From NCBI GenBank assembly GCA_030770535.1, contig JASVEC010000002.1:1-64000 (forward strand): a DNA stretch of 64,000 nucleotides, written 5' to 3'. Positions 11,096 to 22,244 of the stretch are shown piece by piece (position 1 is the stretch's first letter; every line of letters starts with the position of its first letter). The notes beneath the pieces are model-generated. The model saw only the letters and a program-made list of their open reading frames with translations. It did not search any database and was not told the DNA's origin. The stretch comes from Batkoa obscura (lineage: Eukaryota > Entomophthoromycota > Entomophthoromycetes > Entomophthorales > Batkoaceae). The translations under genes and the position numbers were made by a program.

Positions 11096-11845
11096 TTATG
11101 CACAAGTAACAAAGCTACCTTTGTTTTCACATTTTGTGCCTTTAGCACAACTTATAATGAAAGGAGTATCGTGGACACATTGTACAAAACGATTACCACC
11201 TAAGCATTTCATTTCAAATCCTTTACAAGTCACATCCTTATCGCTATTGGAAGTTTCTGACTTAGCTTCTTCTTTAGTTTCTTTTTTAGCTTCTGGTTGT
11301 ACTTCTTGTTTGGTCTCTGGCTGTACCTCTTGTTTGGTCTCTGGCTGTACCTCTTGTTTAACCTCCTGTTTAACTTCCTGTTTAACTTTAGGTTCATCGT
11401 TTTTCTTTGGAGAAGGAATCGAACGTAATCCAGGAATGTTATAGTCACCACCAGTGATAATACCTGCGCAATTGCCAGAATCCGTTACTTCCCATGAAGC
11501 ATCAAATCTCCCAGTTTCTTCACCGAATAATTCTCTAAAGGAGCTCATGTTAATATCTAAACCTTGACCTCCTCTATCAACTGCCATAACGTATACGACT
11601 TTATTGTTACCAGTTACTTTTAAGCATGAGCCACATTCAGCACCAGTTAAATCTTGGACTGCAGTAACTCTATTCAAATCCATGTGGGATCCTAAAAATC
11701 CACACATTACTGGGTTTGTATCAAGGAATGGAGCATCTTTATGATAATAATGAGTAGTAATTTTATTACTACCGGAAGTAGAAGCTAAAGAGCCACTTGA
11801 AAGTAAACTGACAATGGAATATAAAAAAATAGAGTTAAAAATCAT
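11096..11845 (-). CDS. Secreted barwin/RlpA-like (DPBB) protein with charged repeat linker and CBM19-like tail
   Basis: Single exon, 249 residues from the ATG at 11845. An in-frame ATG at 11932 exists, but a TATAAATA box at 11887-11894 and a signal peptide that begins only at the inner ATG (MIFNSIFLYSIVS) favour the later start. The DPBB domain is close to the neighbour's (MCGFLGSHMDL, ECGSCLKVTG, VDRGGQGLDI). The linker differs: instead of a Ser/Thr tract it has eight-residue repeats of the type KQEVQPET plus shorter KQEV units. The C-terminal CBM19-like domain keeps the cysteines (CKGFEMKCLG, FVQCVHD, GTKC). Predicted role as for the paralog: an extracellular chitin or wall binder. Confidence 0.85.
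   Translation of the reverse strand: MIFNSIFLYSIVSLLSSGSLASTSGSNKITTHYYHKDAPFLDTNPVMCGFLGSHMDLNRVTAVQDLTGAECGSCLKVTGNNKVVYVMAVDRGGQGLDINMSSFRELFGEETGRFDASWEVTDSGNCAGIITGGDYNIPGLRSIPSPKKNDEPKVKQEVKQEVKQEVQPETKQEVQPETKQEVQPEAKKETKEEAKSETSNSDKDVTCKGFEMKCLGGNRFVQCVHDTPFIISCAKGTKCENKGSFVTCA
11291..11386. repeat. In-gene tandem repeat encoding KQEVQPET units
   Basis: Three 24-bp units (11291-11314, 11315-11338, 11339-11362) are followed by two 12-bp half-units. All are multiples of three, so changes in copy number would keep the frame of the barwin-like gene. Confidence 0.85.
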
Positions 11846-11886
11846 TTCAAGTTCAGATTTAATGATACAATGATGACTTTGATCTG

Positions 11887-11894
11887 TATTTATA
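11887..11894 (-). promoter_or_regulatory. TATA box of the right barwin-like gene
   Basis: TATAAATA on the minus strand, 42 bases upstream of the ATG at 11845. It lies downstream of the alternative ATG at 11932, which supports the inner start codon. Confidence 0.55.
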
Positions 11895-13531
11895 CTTTTT
11901 ATGAAGCTCTTTGAATAGTGGTTTGCTATCATAACCCACCTTATCTTTTCATTAGGATAAGAACTTTATTTAGAAAATTAGATATTTAACTAAATTAGAT
12001 ATCCCGGCTTCCTTTGCCCATTTCGATAATAACTTAATATTAAAGCGAGAGTGGTGATTCTTTTATTTGCTGTCTCTAGGAATGATAATCTCATTCGACG
12101 TATAAATAGCAAAAGTCAAGAATAAGTAAAATAACCACTACTAAATCGAATATTACCAAAAGTATAGGGGATAAGAAACTTGACTGTACAAGTATTAACA
12201 AGCTTTTTATGCCCAATTATTCGCATGTTTATCCATTCTAGGTCAGATAGCATCTACCCTTGTATAATAAATGTCATTAATATTGTGGTATAAAATATTC
12301 CTATTATCCTAATGCTTTGTGGAATACTGTAAAGGAATTAATTTGGTCAAATTATAGCTATAGTCATTTGATTGGATAGTTACAATAGGCTAATAAAATC
12401 TCGAAGCACTTATTGTGGTAAAAATGATTATTTTAATAGTTATGAGCAAAGTAATGATAACTGTGTTATTGTTAGTATGTAAGTTTTAATTTTACTAAAT
12501 AAGCTAAAAACACAATATACACCAAGCAGTACAATTAGTAATTAAATACGGACCTCCATTTTAATATACAAGCTTTTTAATTTGGGCGATTTTTGAGAGT
12601 TATAATTTAGGTTGGGCTAGAATTATCTGCAAACTCTCACTTTTTATTATTCCTAATAGCTATCTTTTATGCTATCAAAAATTACCACTATTTGAAATAT
12701 TTGTATAAAGAACCTGTTATAAATAGCAAAATAAATTAGGTAATTGGCTAATCTTACATTAATAAAAATTTAAACCAATAATTTGTATACAATATCACAA
12801 TAAAAAGTAGTGTCCTTGATTTCAATAAATCTGATTTAAAAACCAAAATAACAAAAAGTAAATACCAAATATTGTTGTAAGATTATTGTGGTTTTAAAAA
12901 CTTGTCTGCCATTTATGTGATAATGTTGACCGAAGTATTTTATTTTAACTATTTTATCCTTGGGCTTCTATTTTAAGCTAACCTTATTTCTTTATAAACT
13001 TTAAACCCAAAAGACAACTATTGTATTAAAAAGCTAGAATAAAATGAACCAATCAGGTAAAGCCTTAATATCTTTTTACTGGTACTAAAGCAGAAAAAAG
13101 TATTTACTTCATGCCCAAGTGAGAGCCTCACATTCTACTATGCTGGTTTTACTTTTAGTGATAATAGCCTTTTCATAAATAACTGTGATTTTCTACAAAC
13201 AATAGTAATGATTATTGGTTGTAACATTAAGCTTTATTTTAAAAAGAAATATGAATTTTTTATTAAGGTAAAGCTATCTTTTTTGCAAGCTTATACCTTT
13301 ACCACCTTGGCTTACCGGAAAAGACAGTTGTATAAAGACTTAAAAATTTAGCTCCAACAGCTTTGATAAGAAAAGCCTAAAAAACAAAATAGTCTTTTTC
13401 AAAAAGTCCTAAGCTCTTTTTAAATTAATTCATACATTAAGAATGATTTTTGTTCATATCAACGCTATTTACACAATTTATGAACTTAATTTATCATATA
13501 GATTTGAAGTTTTGTCAAATTTACATAAGCT

Positions 13532-13633
13532 AATGGGGATCTATTTTTTCGTTTAGGAATTTTGCTAACAATCTTTCCACTCAAATAGCGCTTAAAAACG
13601 GAAAAAGTAATGAAGACAAAAAAACATCCCCTA
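13532..13633 (-). mobile_element. Short TIR element (MITE-like), copy 3
   Basis: Inverted copy from AATGGGGAT to ACATCCCCT, with the conserved core TTGCTAACAATCTTTCCACT and AATAGCGCTTAAAAACGG. Confidence 0.85.
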
Positions 13634-14423
13634 ATAATAAATATATATGAAGTTTTATGAGAATGATTTCTTTAAATAAATTTCTACTTTTTAAGTAGCT
13701 TAAAGCCTTGGAAATTATTAGTTAAACCCTTAAAAAAATATGTTTATATATTTTTTGCTATCTGGATCAACTATTTGATTTTTGTTATATTATCTGCAAC
13801 TTATATCCAAAAACGATGTAAAAACTAATATAGAACCCAAGTTCTTTTAACTTGTTTACTACAAAACCATCAGTAATTTTAATATACATCACTTAGATAT
13901 TAGAATGCTTTTCTGATGTTATTTATTATGAAACTTAAGCAAATAAAAGTATACTAGTATCTATTTTATTTTACATTAAATATCAGTATTAGATTCTTTT
14001 ATATCGGCATTTTTATTTTTACAAGTAACATATAAACTTAGCATAACAAATAATACTTAACTATATTATAATAACCATGCTTTAATTATATATAAAGACG
14101 TGTTTTTATATTTGAGCTTTTAACTATTAAAATCATTACATCTTATTTTTTATAAAACCTTAGCTTTAAGTTTAAGCTTTTTTATTTTTTTATAGAAATT
14201 TATCTATTATTTCAGTTTTTTTCTTAATATTTTAACTACAAATACTTATTAACTTTTTTTATTACCGAAATCCTAGTTTTACTATTTATGATTTATAATA
14301 TCATTTATTTAAATAATAACAATAAACTAAAAATCAAAAAAGCTTATAATAATTTATTAAAAAAACATAGAAAAATATTTAAGTTAGTTTTAAATTTTAA
14401 GTTTATAAGTTTATAAGCCTTTG

Positions 14424-14539
14424 ATATGAAGATATTTTTTTATAAGAATTTTACTAACAATCTTTCCACTCAAATAGTATTTAAAAAAGGAAAAGGATTG
14501 TTAGTAAAATTCTTAAATATAAAAATACATCTGCATATG
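14424..14539. mobile_element. Short TIR element, foldback derivative (copy 4)
   Basis: The left arm is the element's right end in inverted orientation (AGAATTTTACTAACAATCTT). After a piece of core, the same right end follows in direct orientation (GGATTGTTAGTAAAATTCTT), ending ACATCTGCATATG. The copy is therefore right end to right end and largely self-complementary. Confidence 0.8.
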
Positions 14540-14739
14540 CTTTATATTAATTTTGTTATATTTTTAAAATAGCTTTATTAAATATTTAATAAACATATAA
14601 TTAGTTCATTTTATTTTTTATTAAAACAAAAATAAAATACAAGCTTTTACAATTAAACTTCAAAATGAAATTTTATGATAGAATGAAATATTGCTTTACC
14701 AGCTTTATAATTGATTATAATATAGAATCATTTAAATTC

Positions 14740-14770
14740 GTGAAATCTGGTACTCAGTGGCTAGAGTCAA
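14740..14770 (-). repeat. Remnant of the subtelomeric repeat terminus
   Basis: The reverse complement matches 1716-1746, the end of the subtelomeric unit, with one or two changes (ACTCTAGCCACTGAGTACCA, then GATTTCAC). It sits directly beside the short element at 14776. Confidence 0.75.
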
Positions 14771-14775
14771 AAGCA

Positions 14776-14874
14776 ATTGGGGGTGTTTTTTTGACTTATC
14801 ACTTTCTCCATCTTTTAAGCACTATTTAAGCGGAAAAATTATTAGTAAAATTCTTATAAAATACATCTCCATAT
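14776..14874 (+). mobile_element. Short TIR element (MITE-like), copy 5
   Basis: Direct copy from GGGGGTGTTTTTTTGACTT to ACATCTCCATAT. Its last bases ATAT are shared with the next copy. Confidence 0.85.
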
Positions 14875-14977
14875 GGGGATGATTTTTTTGATTTCATTAC
14901 TTTTTCCTCCTTTTAAGCGCTATTTCAGCGGAAAATTTGTTAGTAAAATTCTTAAACACAAAAATACATCCCCATAT
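14871..14977 (+). mobile_element. Short TIR element (MITE-like), copy 6
   Basis: One of the best-preserved copies: ATATGGGGATG at the left, TTTTAAGCGCTATTTCAGCG in the core, ACATCCCCATAT at the right. It is head-to-tail with copy 5 with no spacer. Confidence 0.9.
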
Positions 14978-15386
14978 ACTACTATCTTTATCAATTAAAT
15001 TTATTTTAATTATATAAGCTAAAAAATTTTAACTTACAGCCAGTTAATTAAGCAAAAGTTACTTTAATTCTAATTATTAAGTATTGGCCTTTATAGCTTT
15101 GATAAGCATATTTATTGATTAATAAATAACATGTACATTATGTTAATAATTAATAACTATTTTTTTGAATATATATTAAAAACTTAAATATAAAATTCTA
15201 TTAGTAATTTATATAAGTTTTGAAAAAGTACTAATAAAGTTTTAAATTTTTATATTTAGAATTATAATTAAAACTAATAAAGTATTAGTTAAGACAAAAT
15301 AAAAGTTATCATAATCAACAAAAAAACAATAAATCCAAACTTTGTCTTATCATTGCTTTATTTTGACTGTATAAGAAACAAAATAA

Positions 15387-15448
15387 GGGGATGTATTTCT
15401 GTGTTTAAGATTACTAGTAAAATTCTTAAACAAAAAATACATCTCCAT
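15387..15448. mobile_element. Short TIR element, core-less foldback derivative (copy 7)
   Basis: Only 62 bp remain: the element's right end inverted (GGGGATGTATTTCTGTGTTT) joined to the same end in direct orientation (AAATTCTTAAAC, ACATCTCCAT). The whole core is lost, leaving a near-perfect hairpin. Confidence 0.8.
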
Positions 15449-15644
15449 AATATAAATTTAAATTATAGATACTTTTTTTGTTCAAAAATAAAACTGAAAT
15501 TTCAATCACAACTAGAGCTGATAAAAGTAATAATCCTCAACAATTCAACTTTTTGCATGAAAATTATATTGAACAATTTAGAAAATAGATTAATAATTTA
15601 AAATTATAGTAAAAAATTAAGAATCATTTAGTTAAAAGGGTCCT

Positions 15645-17562
15645 TTAATGTTTTATGATAGATACTTTGATGGGTTCAGCAGGCTGGGTAGTAATGAAGC
15701 TTTTACGATCAATTGGTCTACTACTTTCTCTTTTGAAAGTAAAATTACGAATCAAAGTTGCGCTAACTAAATACAACTCCATCCAAGCCAATCTAATAAT
15801 TTTAAAAATAGTCGTTAATTTTGTAAATAACACTTACTGCCTACCAATACAGCCTCTAGGCCCCATTGAAAACGGCATGAAGTTCGAGTTATTTTTAAAT
15901 TTCCCATTTTTTAACCATCTTTTAGGATTAAAGGCTTCTGGATCTTTCCACACAATAGATAAATTGTGTAATGCATTAATATTTGTTCCAACAGTACACT
16001 AAAGATAATTATTAGTTAATTTTAAAAACAACATATGCTTTTACTCCTTCTGGAATATAGTACTCATCTATTATTTTCCCCCCTTTCGGCACAAGCCTTG
16101 TTGGAGTACCACCAATTGCCGGTACTATTCTTAAACCTTCATGTATCACAGCATTAAGATAGTGGCATTCCAATTTACATATGTTATAAGTAATTGTTTG
16201 TTTATTTGGGAATATTTTCAGCATTTCGTCCTTAACATTTTGATATATTTCTGGATGATTAGATAGTAAATAAAATATCCTATTTTTCTTAAATACTTAT
16301 TTAACTGTTCCTTTATAAAGATTACCATGTAAGTGAATGTGAAGTAGTATCTGTTCCGGCAGCACTTAAAATATTTATATTAAAAGAGTTGTATACATAT
16401 ATATATAATTACAGTTGGAGGATCGATTCCTCAGCTAACTCTTTCTCGTTTAATTTTTTCCCAGTTTCTGGATCTGCTGCTTCAATTAAGGCACCCAAAA
16501 TAGTAGTTTTACCAGGGTTGCTTCTAGTGTTTCTTATAGCATCATAAGAGAACTGAATTTGTTAGCTAAAAGTCAAGAATGCTATTATTAATTGATACCT
16601 CATATAGTTTTTTAACAGTCTTAAATTGATAATACTTCATAAATGGAAACGTAAATACCTGTTATTTTATAAATATCATATTTAAATAAAAAATAAGTGA
16701 TATACTAAAGCTCCTATTTTGCTCAAATCTTTTACCCAATCTACTATTGGGTGATGGCCATCCTTTAACATGTTGAATGACTTCCCAAACGCTAAATCTC
16801 CAATTACATCCTATAACATATATTATAATGCCTAGGTAATTTGACAAGTAACTTACAAAAGCAAAGTAATGAAAATAAAGTCCAAAGTCTAACTTTTGGT
16901 CCTGAGTTACAAATTCATTAATTTTACTCACAAAATTATCTAGGTTTTTTTTGACCAAATATTCTACACTTCCTATTACTTTATCTGAGAAACAAGGGGC
17001 AATGATTTTTTTCTATATATTTTTAATAGTTCTTTTAGCTATTCAATAAAATTACTCTTTGACGATGAAAATCTTTATTTCTAGAAACGTTAATAAATAT
17101 TATTATTATTAAGTTATTTAATACCTTGTACTAAAAGTAGTCTCTCCTACTACTGAAAGGATCTCATAGATGTTACTCTTTTGGTAACCATAAGTTGCAT
17201 ATAACTCTTTTGCTGCTGATTCAGAAGAAAACGAAACTTGGTTCCAGCCTAAGTTAGATTAAGTCACTATATCTACTATATTTTTAAATACTTACTTAAT
17301 CTTACGACGTTTCCATATTTATTATGCATATCAAGACAGTATTCAGGATAAGTACCACCTAGCAAATAAGCATCGTGTATAATAGGGAATATCAAGTTTA
17401 TTAGCGGACCAGGTACTTTTTTCAATGGACTAACGTATATATTATATAACATCTTTAAAGATTAAATCAATCAAAAAAACTAATTCAGCCAACTACCTTA
17501 TAAACGTAATAAACGAAAAGCAATGTAAATATATACCATAGTATTAGAGTAAAAGTAAACAT
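15645..17562 (-). CDS. Cytochrome P450, 12 exons, with one frame problem
   Basis: Reading leftwards, exons are 17497-17562, 17296-17452, 17125-17248, 17056-17080, exon 5 to 16857, 16706-16810, 16599-16658, 16413-16552, 16326-16364, 16045-16279, 15838-15998 and 15645-15792. Introns are 42-48 bp with GT-AG ends. The product of about 470 residues has a 20-residue N-terminal membrane anchor, KKVPGPL proline hinge, I-helix AAGTDTTS, K-helix ExxR in HEGLRIV, FNPKRW, and the haem loop FSMGPRGCIG, so it is a microsomal monooxygenase of unknown substrate. Exon 5 is the odd point. Starting it at 17013 gives the helix-C-like KKIIAPCFSD, but one extra A in the run at 16980-16983 then breaks the frame. 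A later acceptor (TTTCTCAG, exon from 16985) keeps an open frame of 462 residues but drops that segment. It could be an assembly indel, a recent pseudogene or alternative splicing. Confidence 0.88.
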
Positions 17563-19261
17563 TTTTAAATCAGTAATTGATCTTCTTTACTCGTTTTATA
17601 CTTGATTTTAAGTCATATTATGATACTTGCTTAAAATTGCCTTTGTTTGGGGCTAAATTTATTTATGATTATTCCTTATGGTTACAGTGATGATTATAGA
17701 ATTAATACTTAAGGGCTTACATAATCAAAAATATCATAATAAAAATATCATATCAGATTTGAATGTATCAAATACGTATATCCTAATGTACAATCTATTA
17801 TCTCATATCAATACTTTATACAATCAAATATATATTGTACTGTTATTTACAATAAACTAAACTTTAAGCTATTTTGTATTAGTTAGAAGTCTAACCTTTT
17901 TAGAAAATGTCCCAATTTACTATAATGTTCATGAACCTTAAAATTCAAACTGCGCACTAAATTTTCAGTTTTTGCCATATACCTATTAATGTTATGGTTT
18001 ATTTTCATTTCTTAACAAACACTATCTTACGCACATATTCCTTTTTAGGGATATTGTGGTTTGATTCATATAATATTATATATAGTTTTGACAGAAACTT
18101 TTCTGTAAATAGTATCTTAATTATTATATTTTTAGATAAAGATGGCTACTGTAAACCCTTTAAATCTTAAACTAAATTGGTTATCTTATTTTTATTTTAG
18201 TGGATTTTATTTTTATATAATATATTGAATATAACAACTAACAATTTGAACTAACTTTACTTCCTTTTATTTGCTTCTTTAAAAGTATAGTTTAGTATAA
18301 CAAGCTTTTAAAAATAGGATTGATTGAAATAAAGCCAAAAGCTGCAAAATTTTAAACCGAAACGCACTACCTTAAAGCCAAATCCAAATAAACTTTCATA
18401 ATTCTTTATTATGCTTAAAGTTATGCTTAAAAAAACAAAAATACTCTCAAAAATAGCAACTTTACAGATGCTATTATTTGAAATTAATAACGTATTTGGT
18501 ATCTACCGGTTTGTAAGTTGGCTTTAATTAAATATCAAAATAATGATGTTTGGGTTTATATTAGGTCGTCCTCTATGTTTTAAGTACCTTCGTTTAAGTC
18601 TATTATTCATTTTTTACTTGAATCTAAAAATATAAGATTACATATAATTCTTTTAAGTTCAGGTAAAAAAAATTTGCAACACCTTAAATGAAGGTGCCTA
18701 AAACATAGAGAACAACCTAATATAGACCTGAACATCATTAATTCTTATAATAATGCAATGTGTAGTTATTTTAAAAATTATTAAGATTGAAAACATTAAA
18801 AATTGATAATATACTATATACTCTGTTAAACTATTTGATATTTCATTATTTGATTAAATTTGTCCTAAAACCTTGAAAAAAAGCCTTGTTAAATAATAAA
18901 TACTAGCTAAAAACTTGGTTTATTGAATATCAAACTACTTTTTAAAACATAATGTAAAAAATAAAGTATACAGCTTCCAATAGCAAAGTTTAATAATAGA
19001 ATAAAATCATTAATTATTTTATTTTCTATATCGCATTACAGATTCAGAAACCTGTCTGGATTTTTCTTCTAATAATATATGTAAATTAAATGTCCTATCT
19101 AAAGCTAAAAAATTACCATGTTATTAATTATAGCTTTTTAATAAATACACTTTAATTTTTGTTTAATCCATTCCCCTAGTTAAGTACTATATTTACAGTA
19201 GATTGTTGATATACGTATAATTTATTGAGATGTTCTAAATAAATAAATGAAATATAAAAAT
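17563..19261. other. Gene-free spacer with a 200-bp inverted-repeat element
   Basis: About 1.7 kb between the P450 and the bZIP gene, which face the same way. Only the TA-flanked element at 18541-18740 stands out. A 60-codon frame at 17678 is low-complexity and not convincing. Confidence 0.6.
18541..18740. mobile_element. MITE-like element with long terminal inverted repeats
   Basis: Bases 18541-18591 and 18690-18740 are inverted copies of each other over about 50 bp (ATGATGTT, then TATATTAGGTCGTCCTCTAT on the left against TATATTAGGTTGTTCTCTAT on the inverted right) with a handful of mismatches, around a 100-bp AT-rich centre. The ends are flanked by TA on both sides, as expected for Tc1/mariner-type non-autonomous elements. 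No other copy is seen in this window. Confidence 0.8.
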
Positions 19262-20094
19262 TCATATGTTAAGCTTGATTTCTCGCTCTTTTAATATTTT
19301 AAGTTTAATATCAAGTTGTTTGAAATATTCCTCAAGTTGATGAACTTCATTCAGTTTGATTCTAATAGCTTCGTTATGCTTTTTTGTTAAATCCAAATTA
19401 TTTTTAACTATATAATCGATTTTGTCTGCTTTATCACTATTTTCTATATCATCTTTCAAATGATAAATAATCCTATCATCCAACTTCTTTAGAACGTTTA
19501 AGTCCTTAATCCTGTTTTGAGTTGTCTTCACCTCATTTTTAATTATGATAATTTGACTTTCCATATTTTTAATCAAAGCTAATTTTTTATCTTTATCCAT
19601 TTCTAATTCTACATTTTTTGATTTTATTTCTGCTTCTCTATGCCTTCTACGCACCCTACAATTATGGGATGCTTCTCTATTTTTACGCTTCCTTTCCTCT
19701 TCCTTTTTTTTGGCGTCTACCTTCGATTCACTATTCCGTGAAGTAGGTACGTTTGTAAAGGTGTTTTTAAAATATTCTCTTAATGGGTTACTTTCTATAT
19801 CCTTTAATAAATTAATACAAAGTCACTTTAAATGTGTCTTATAGTAATGACTACCTTGATTGTGTTGCTAAATATTGATCTAGGGTATGCTTTTTCTTTA
19901 TTAACTCCAACTAAAGATATATTGTTTTCTTGCGTTACTTCATTATTATTTGCGCTCTCTATCTGAAGTTCCTTTTGGTTTGACTTTTTTCGACTAAATT
20001 CTTTCCTTTTTTCATCCAATTTATCTTTGTTGACTTCTTGATTTGAGTTTAGAAGCGATTTTATTGTATATCTTTGTGGTATTCTATCATTCAT
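19262..20094 (-). CDS. bZIP-type transcription factor
   Basis: Two exons (19855-20094 and 19262-19801) joined over a 53-bp intron give 259 residues. A basic region at about 110-140 reads KRKNREASHNCRVRRR and has the invariant Asn-x7-Arg spacing that contacts DNA in bZIP proteins. It is followed by a very long, highly charged coiled-coil region (about 140-255) rich in Lys, Glu, Ile and Leu. A strict heptad leucine zipper is not obvious by eye, because Ile, Met and Val take many of the expected positions. The N terminus is polar and probably disordered. Target genes and class are unknown. The gene stands alone, far from its neighbours. Confidence 0.75.
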
Positions 20095-22244
20095 TTTAAT
20101 ATCTGTAATTTAAAAACAAACTAAAAATTTTATATTGATTGTTTTATATAGAATAGTAAACGCCTCTTTATTTAGTAACAATTATAGTGGCGAGTTCAGA
20201 GCTTTGGTATTAACTTAAACAACTAAAAAGCCATAAATATGATGTAAAATATTCGACTCAGACTAAAGTTAAGTTTTCAGTGTTAGACTGATTAATAAAG
20301 CGTGAAAATGATTTATAAACAAGAAAATATCAAAATTTGGCTTGGTAGCAGAACTATATTATTGTAAGGTGTTTCCGGAATGCACCTTATTTATAAAAAA
20401 ACAAAAGTTACCCATTATCAATAATAACAATCTATTTTGTTACTTTTACTTTACGTATAGAAGTTATTTAATATATTATTAGGAGATATCTTAATTATAA
20501 GTCACTTCCTTTATTTATGCATAGAATATGATGTCATTTTAATTTGATTCTAGGACTTGGAAAGGAAATCGTAAAATAAATTTTATCTATCATCTGCTAT
20601 ATAAAAGCTATAGTAAACCACTTGAAAAGCTGTTTAGAACCGCGACAAATACTATAATTACTCTGTTTTTATCTTATTCTATTATGATGGTTATGTAAAA
20701 CAAATTTTATTGCAATGAATAGAAAAAATATTCTGAAATTCCTGAACTACAGTTCACAATAACAGCGGTGTTTAAATACTAATTAATTATTAAAAAAGGG
20801 AATAGCACTTATAAAGATATAAAGTAATACGATAGGCTGATACAATCTGTATGTTAAAATTCTTTCACAAAGACTTAAGCTGAGTTGGCTAAATAAATGG
20901 TGCTACTTTATTTTAATATATTCTTGTATAAAGTTTTTTCATATTTTCTATAGAAAAAATATATTAAATAATACAGTATGCAAAGCATGAAATTGACTTT
21001 ATTTCTAAATTAAGATCGTGCCTTACTATATTTACTATCCAAATTGTATTTGTTGCAATATTTGATGACATTTTACTAAAATAAAACATATGTCCGATAG
21101 GATAAATATATAGGCACTTCCATAGCGTGCAGGTTTTATAAGGCTTTTTTTTGTTTTTTTCAACTATAAATGCGCTTTGAGACTAAAATGGATATTTTTT
21201 CCAATTATAACCCACATATCATAAAACGGATGTTATTTATTTGAGTAATTTACATTATTTTCATTGTTCTCTCTGACTTTGATTGAATGATATAAGATGC
21301 TTTATTCAAGGGTTAAAAATTAATAGTTAAAATAGTATTTATATTGCTTTTAAAAATTAATTATAAATAAACTTATTGTCTTAAATTAATAATTATTGAC
21401 TAAAAGCAAAAGATTTATACAGCAATTAGTAGAAAGTTTCAAAGCCTTAGAAAGCATACAAAAAATTCCCATGCTAAAAATGTTAAATTCTAACCCATAG
21501 ACTATAAGATTTGGTCAAAATTTTAAAATGTATTGATTTAACTCAAATGAATTAACGATCTTAATTTAAACTTTTAGTCTATACAAAAAATTAATATAGT
21601 AAATTATTAACCTTTATTTATTAATATTGCATCTTAGTTTAAGATTTAAATTAAAACCCTCTATATAATACTAAGCGCTTTTAGGACACAAACTATATTA
21701 ATAAAAAATAATCAAAAAAATGGGCAATATAAATTTGTGGATAAATTACTTTTTGAAATGAAGGCAAAAATATTTTCTTAAAATTAATTAGTTTTTAAAT
21801 TTTGCAATCCAAATCGAATTTATTTTTAATACTTCATATAATGTGAAACTATTTAAAAATTTTTTTATCTTAAATAACCACTTTAGTCAAATTAAGTTGA
21901 AAAAGGCGGATTAACCGATAAAAACGAAAAACATAGAATATTATAAATACTGATAGAATATTCAAGGTGCATTTTATTACCTATTATTTTTCTTGAAATA
22001 TTGGGATGTTTTTTGGTTTCATTATTTTTTCCATTTTTAAGCACTATTTCAGTGGAAATTTTTTTTAGTAAAATTCTTAAACACAAGAATACATCCTCAT
22101 ATATTTTTTTGTCACTTAGCCTGTAAAACTAAGTTAACTATTAGCCAATCAAAAGCCCTATTTATTAAGCATTCGATGTTTTTATTTTTAAAATTAAATA
22201 TTGTTTTCAGTTATCAATAGTATTATCTTACAATTTTAGAGGTT
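20095..22244. other. Gene-free spacer with one short repeat element
   Basis: About 2.1 kb separating the divergent bZIP and SCO1 genes. One short element (21997-22102) lies near the right end. No coding signal or RNA gene recognised. Confidence 0.6.
21997..22102 (+). mobile_element. Short TIR element (MITE-like), copy 8
   Basis: Direct copy from GGGATGTTTTTTGGTTTC to ACATCCTCATAT, about 140 bp upstream of the SCO1 start codon. Confidence 0.85.

Larger units (their letters stand above)
11846..15644. other. Gene-free repeat-rich spacer
   Basis: About 3.8 kb with no coding signal that I trust. It holds five copies of the short element (13532, 14424, 14776, 14871, 15387) and a 31-bp remnant of the subtelomeric repeat at 14740-14770. 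The rest is AT-rich sequence with many stops in all frames. Confidence 0.7.

Noticed and set aside
11846-11932. Upstream in-frame ATG extending the right barwin-like gene by 29 residues
   Set aside because: It would bury the signal peptide inside the protein, and it lies upstream of the TATA box.
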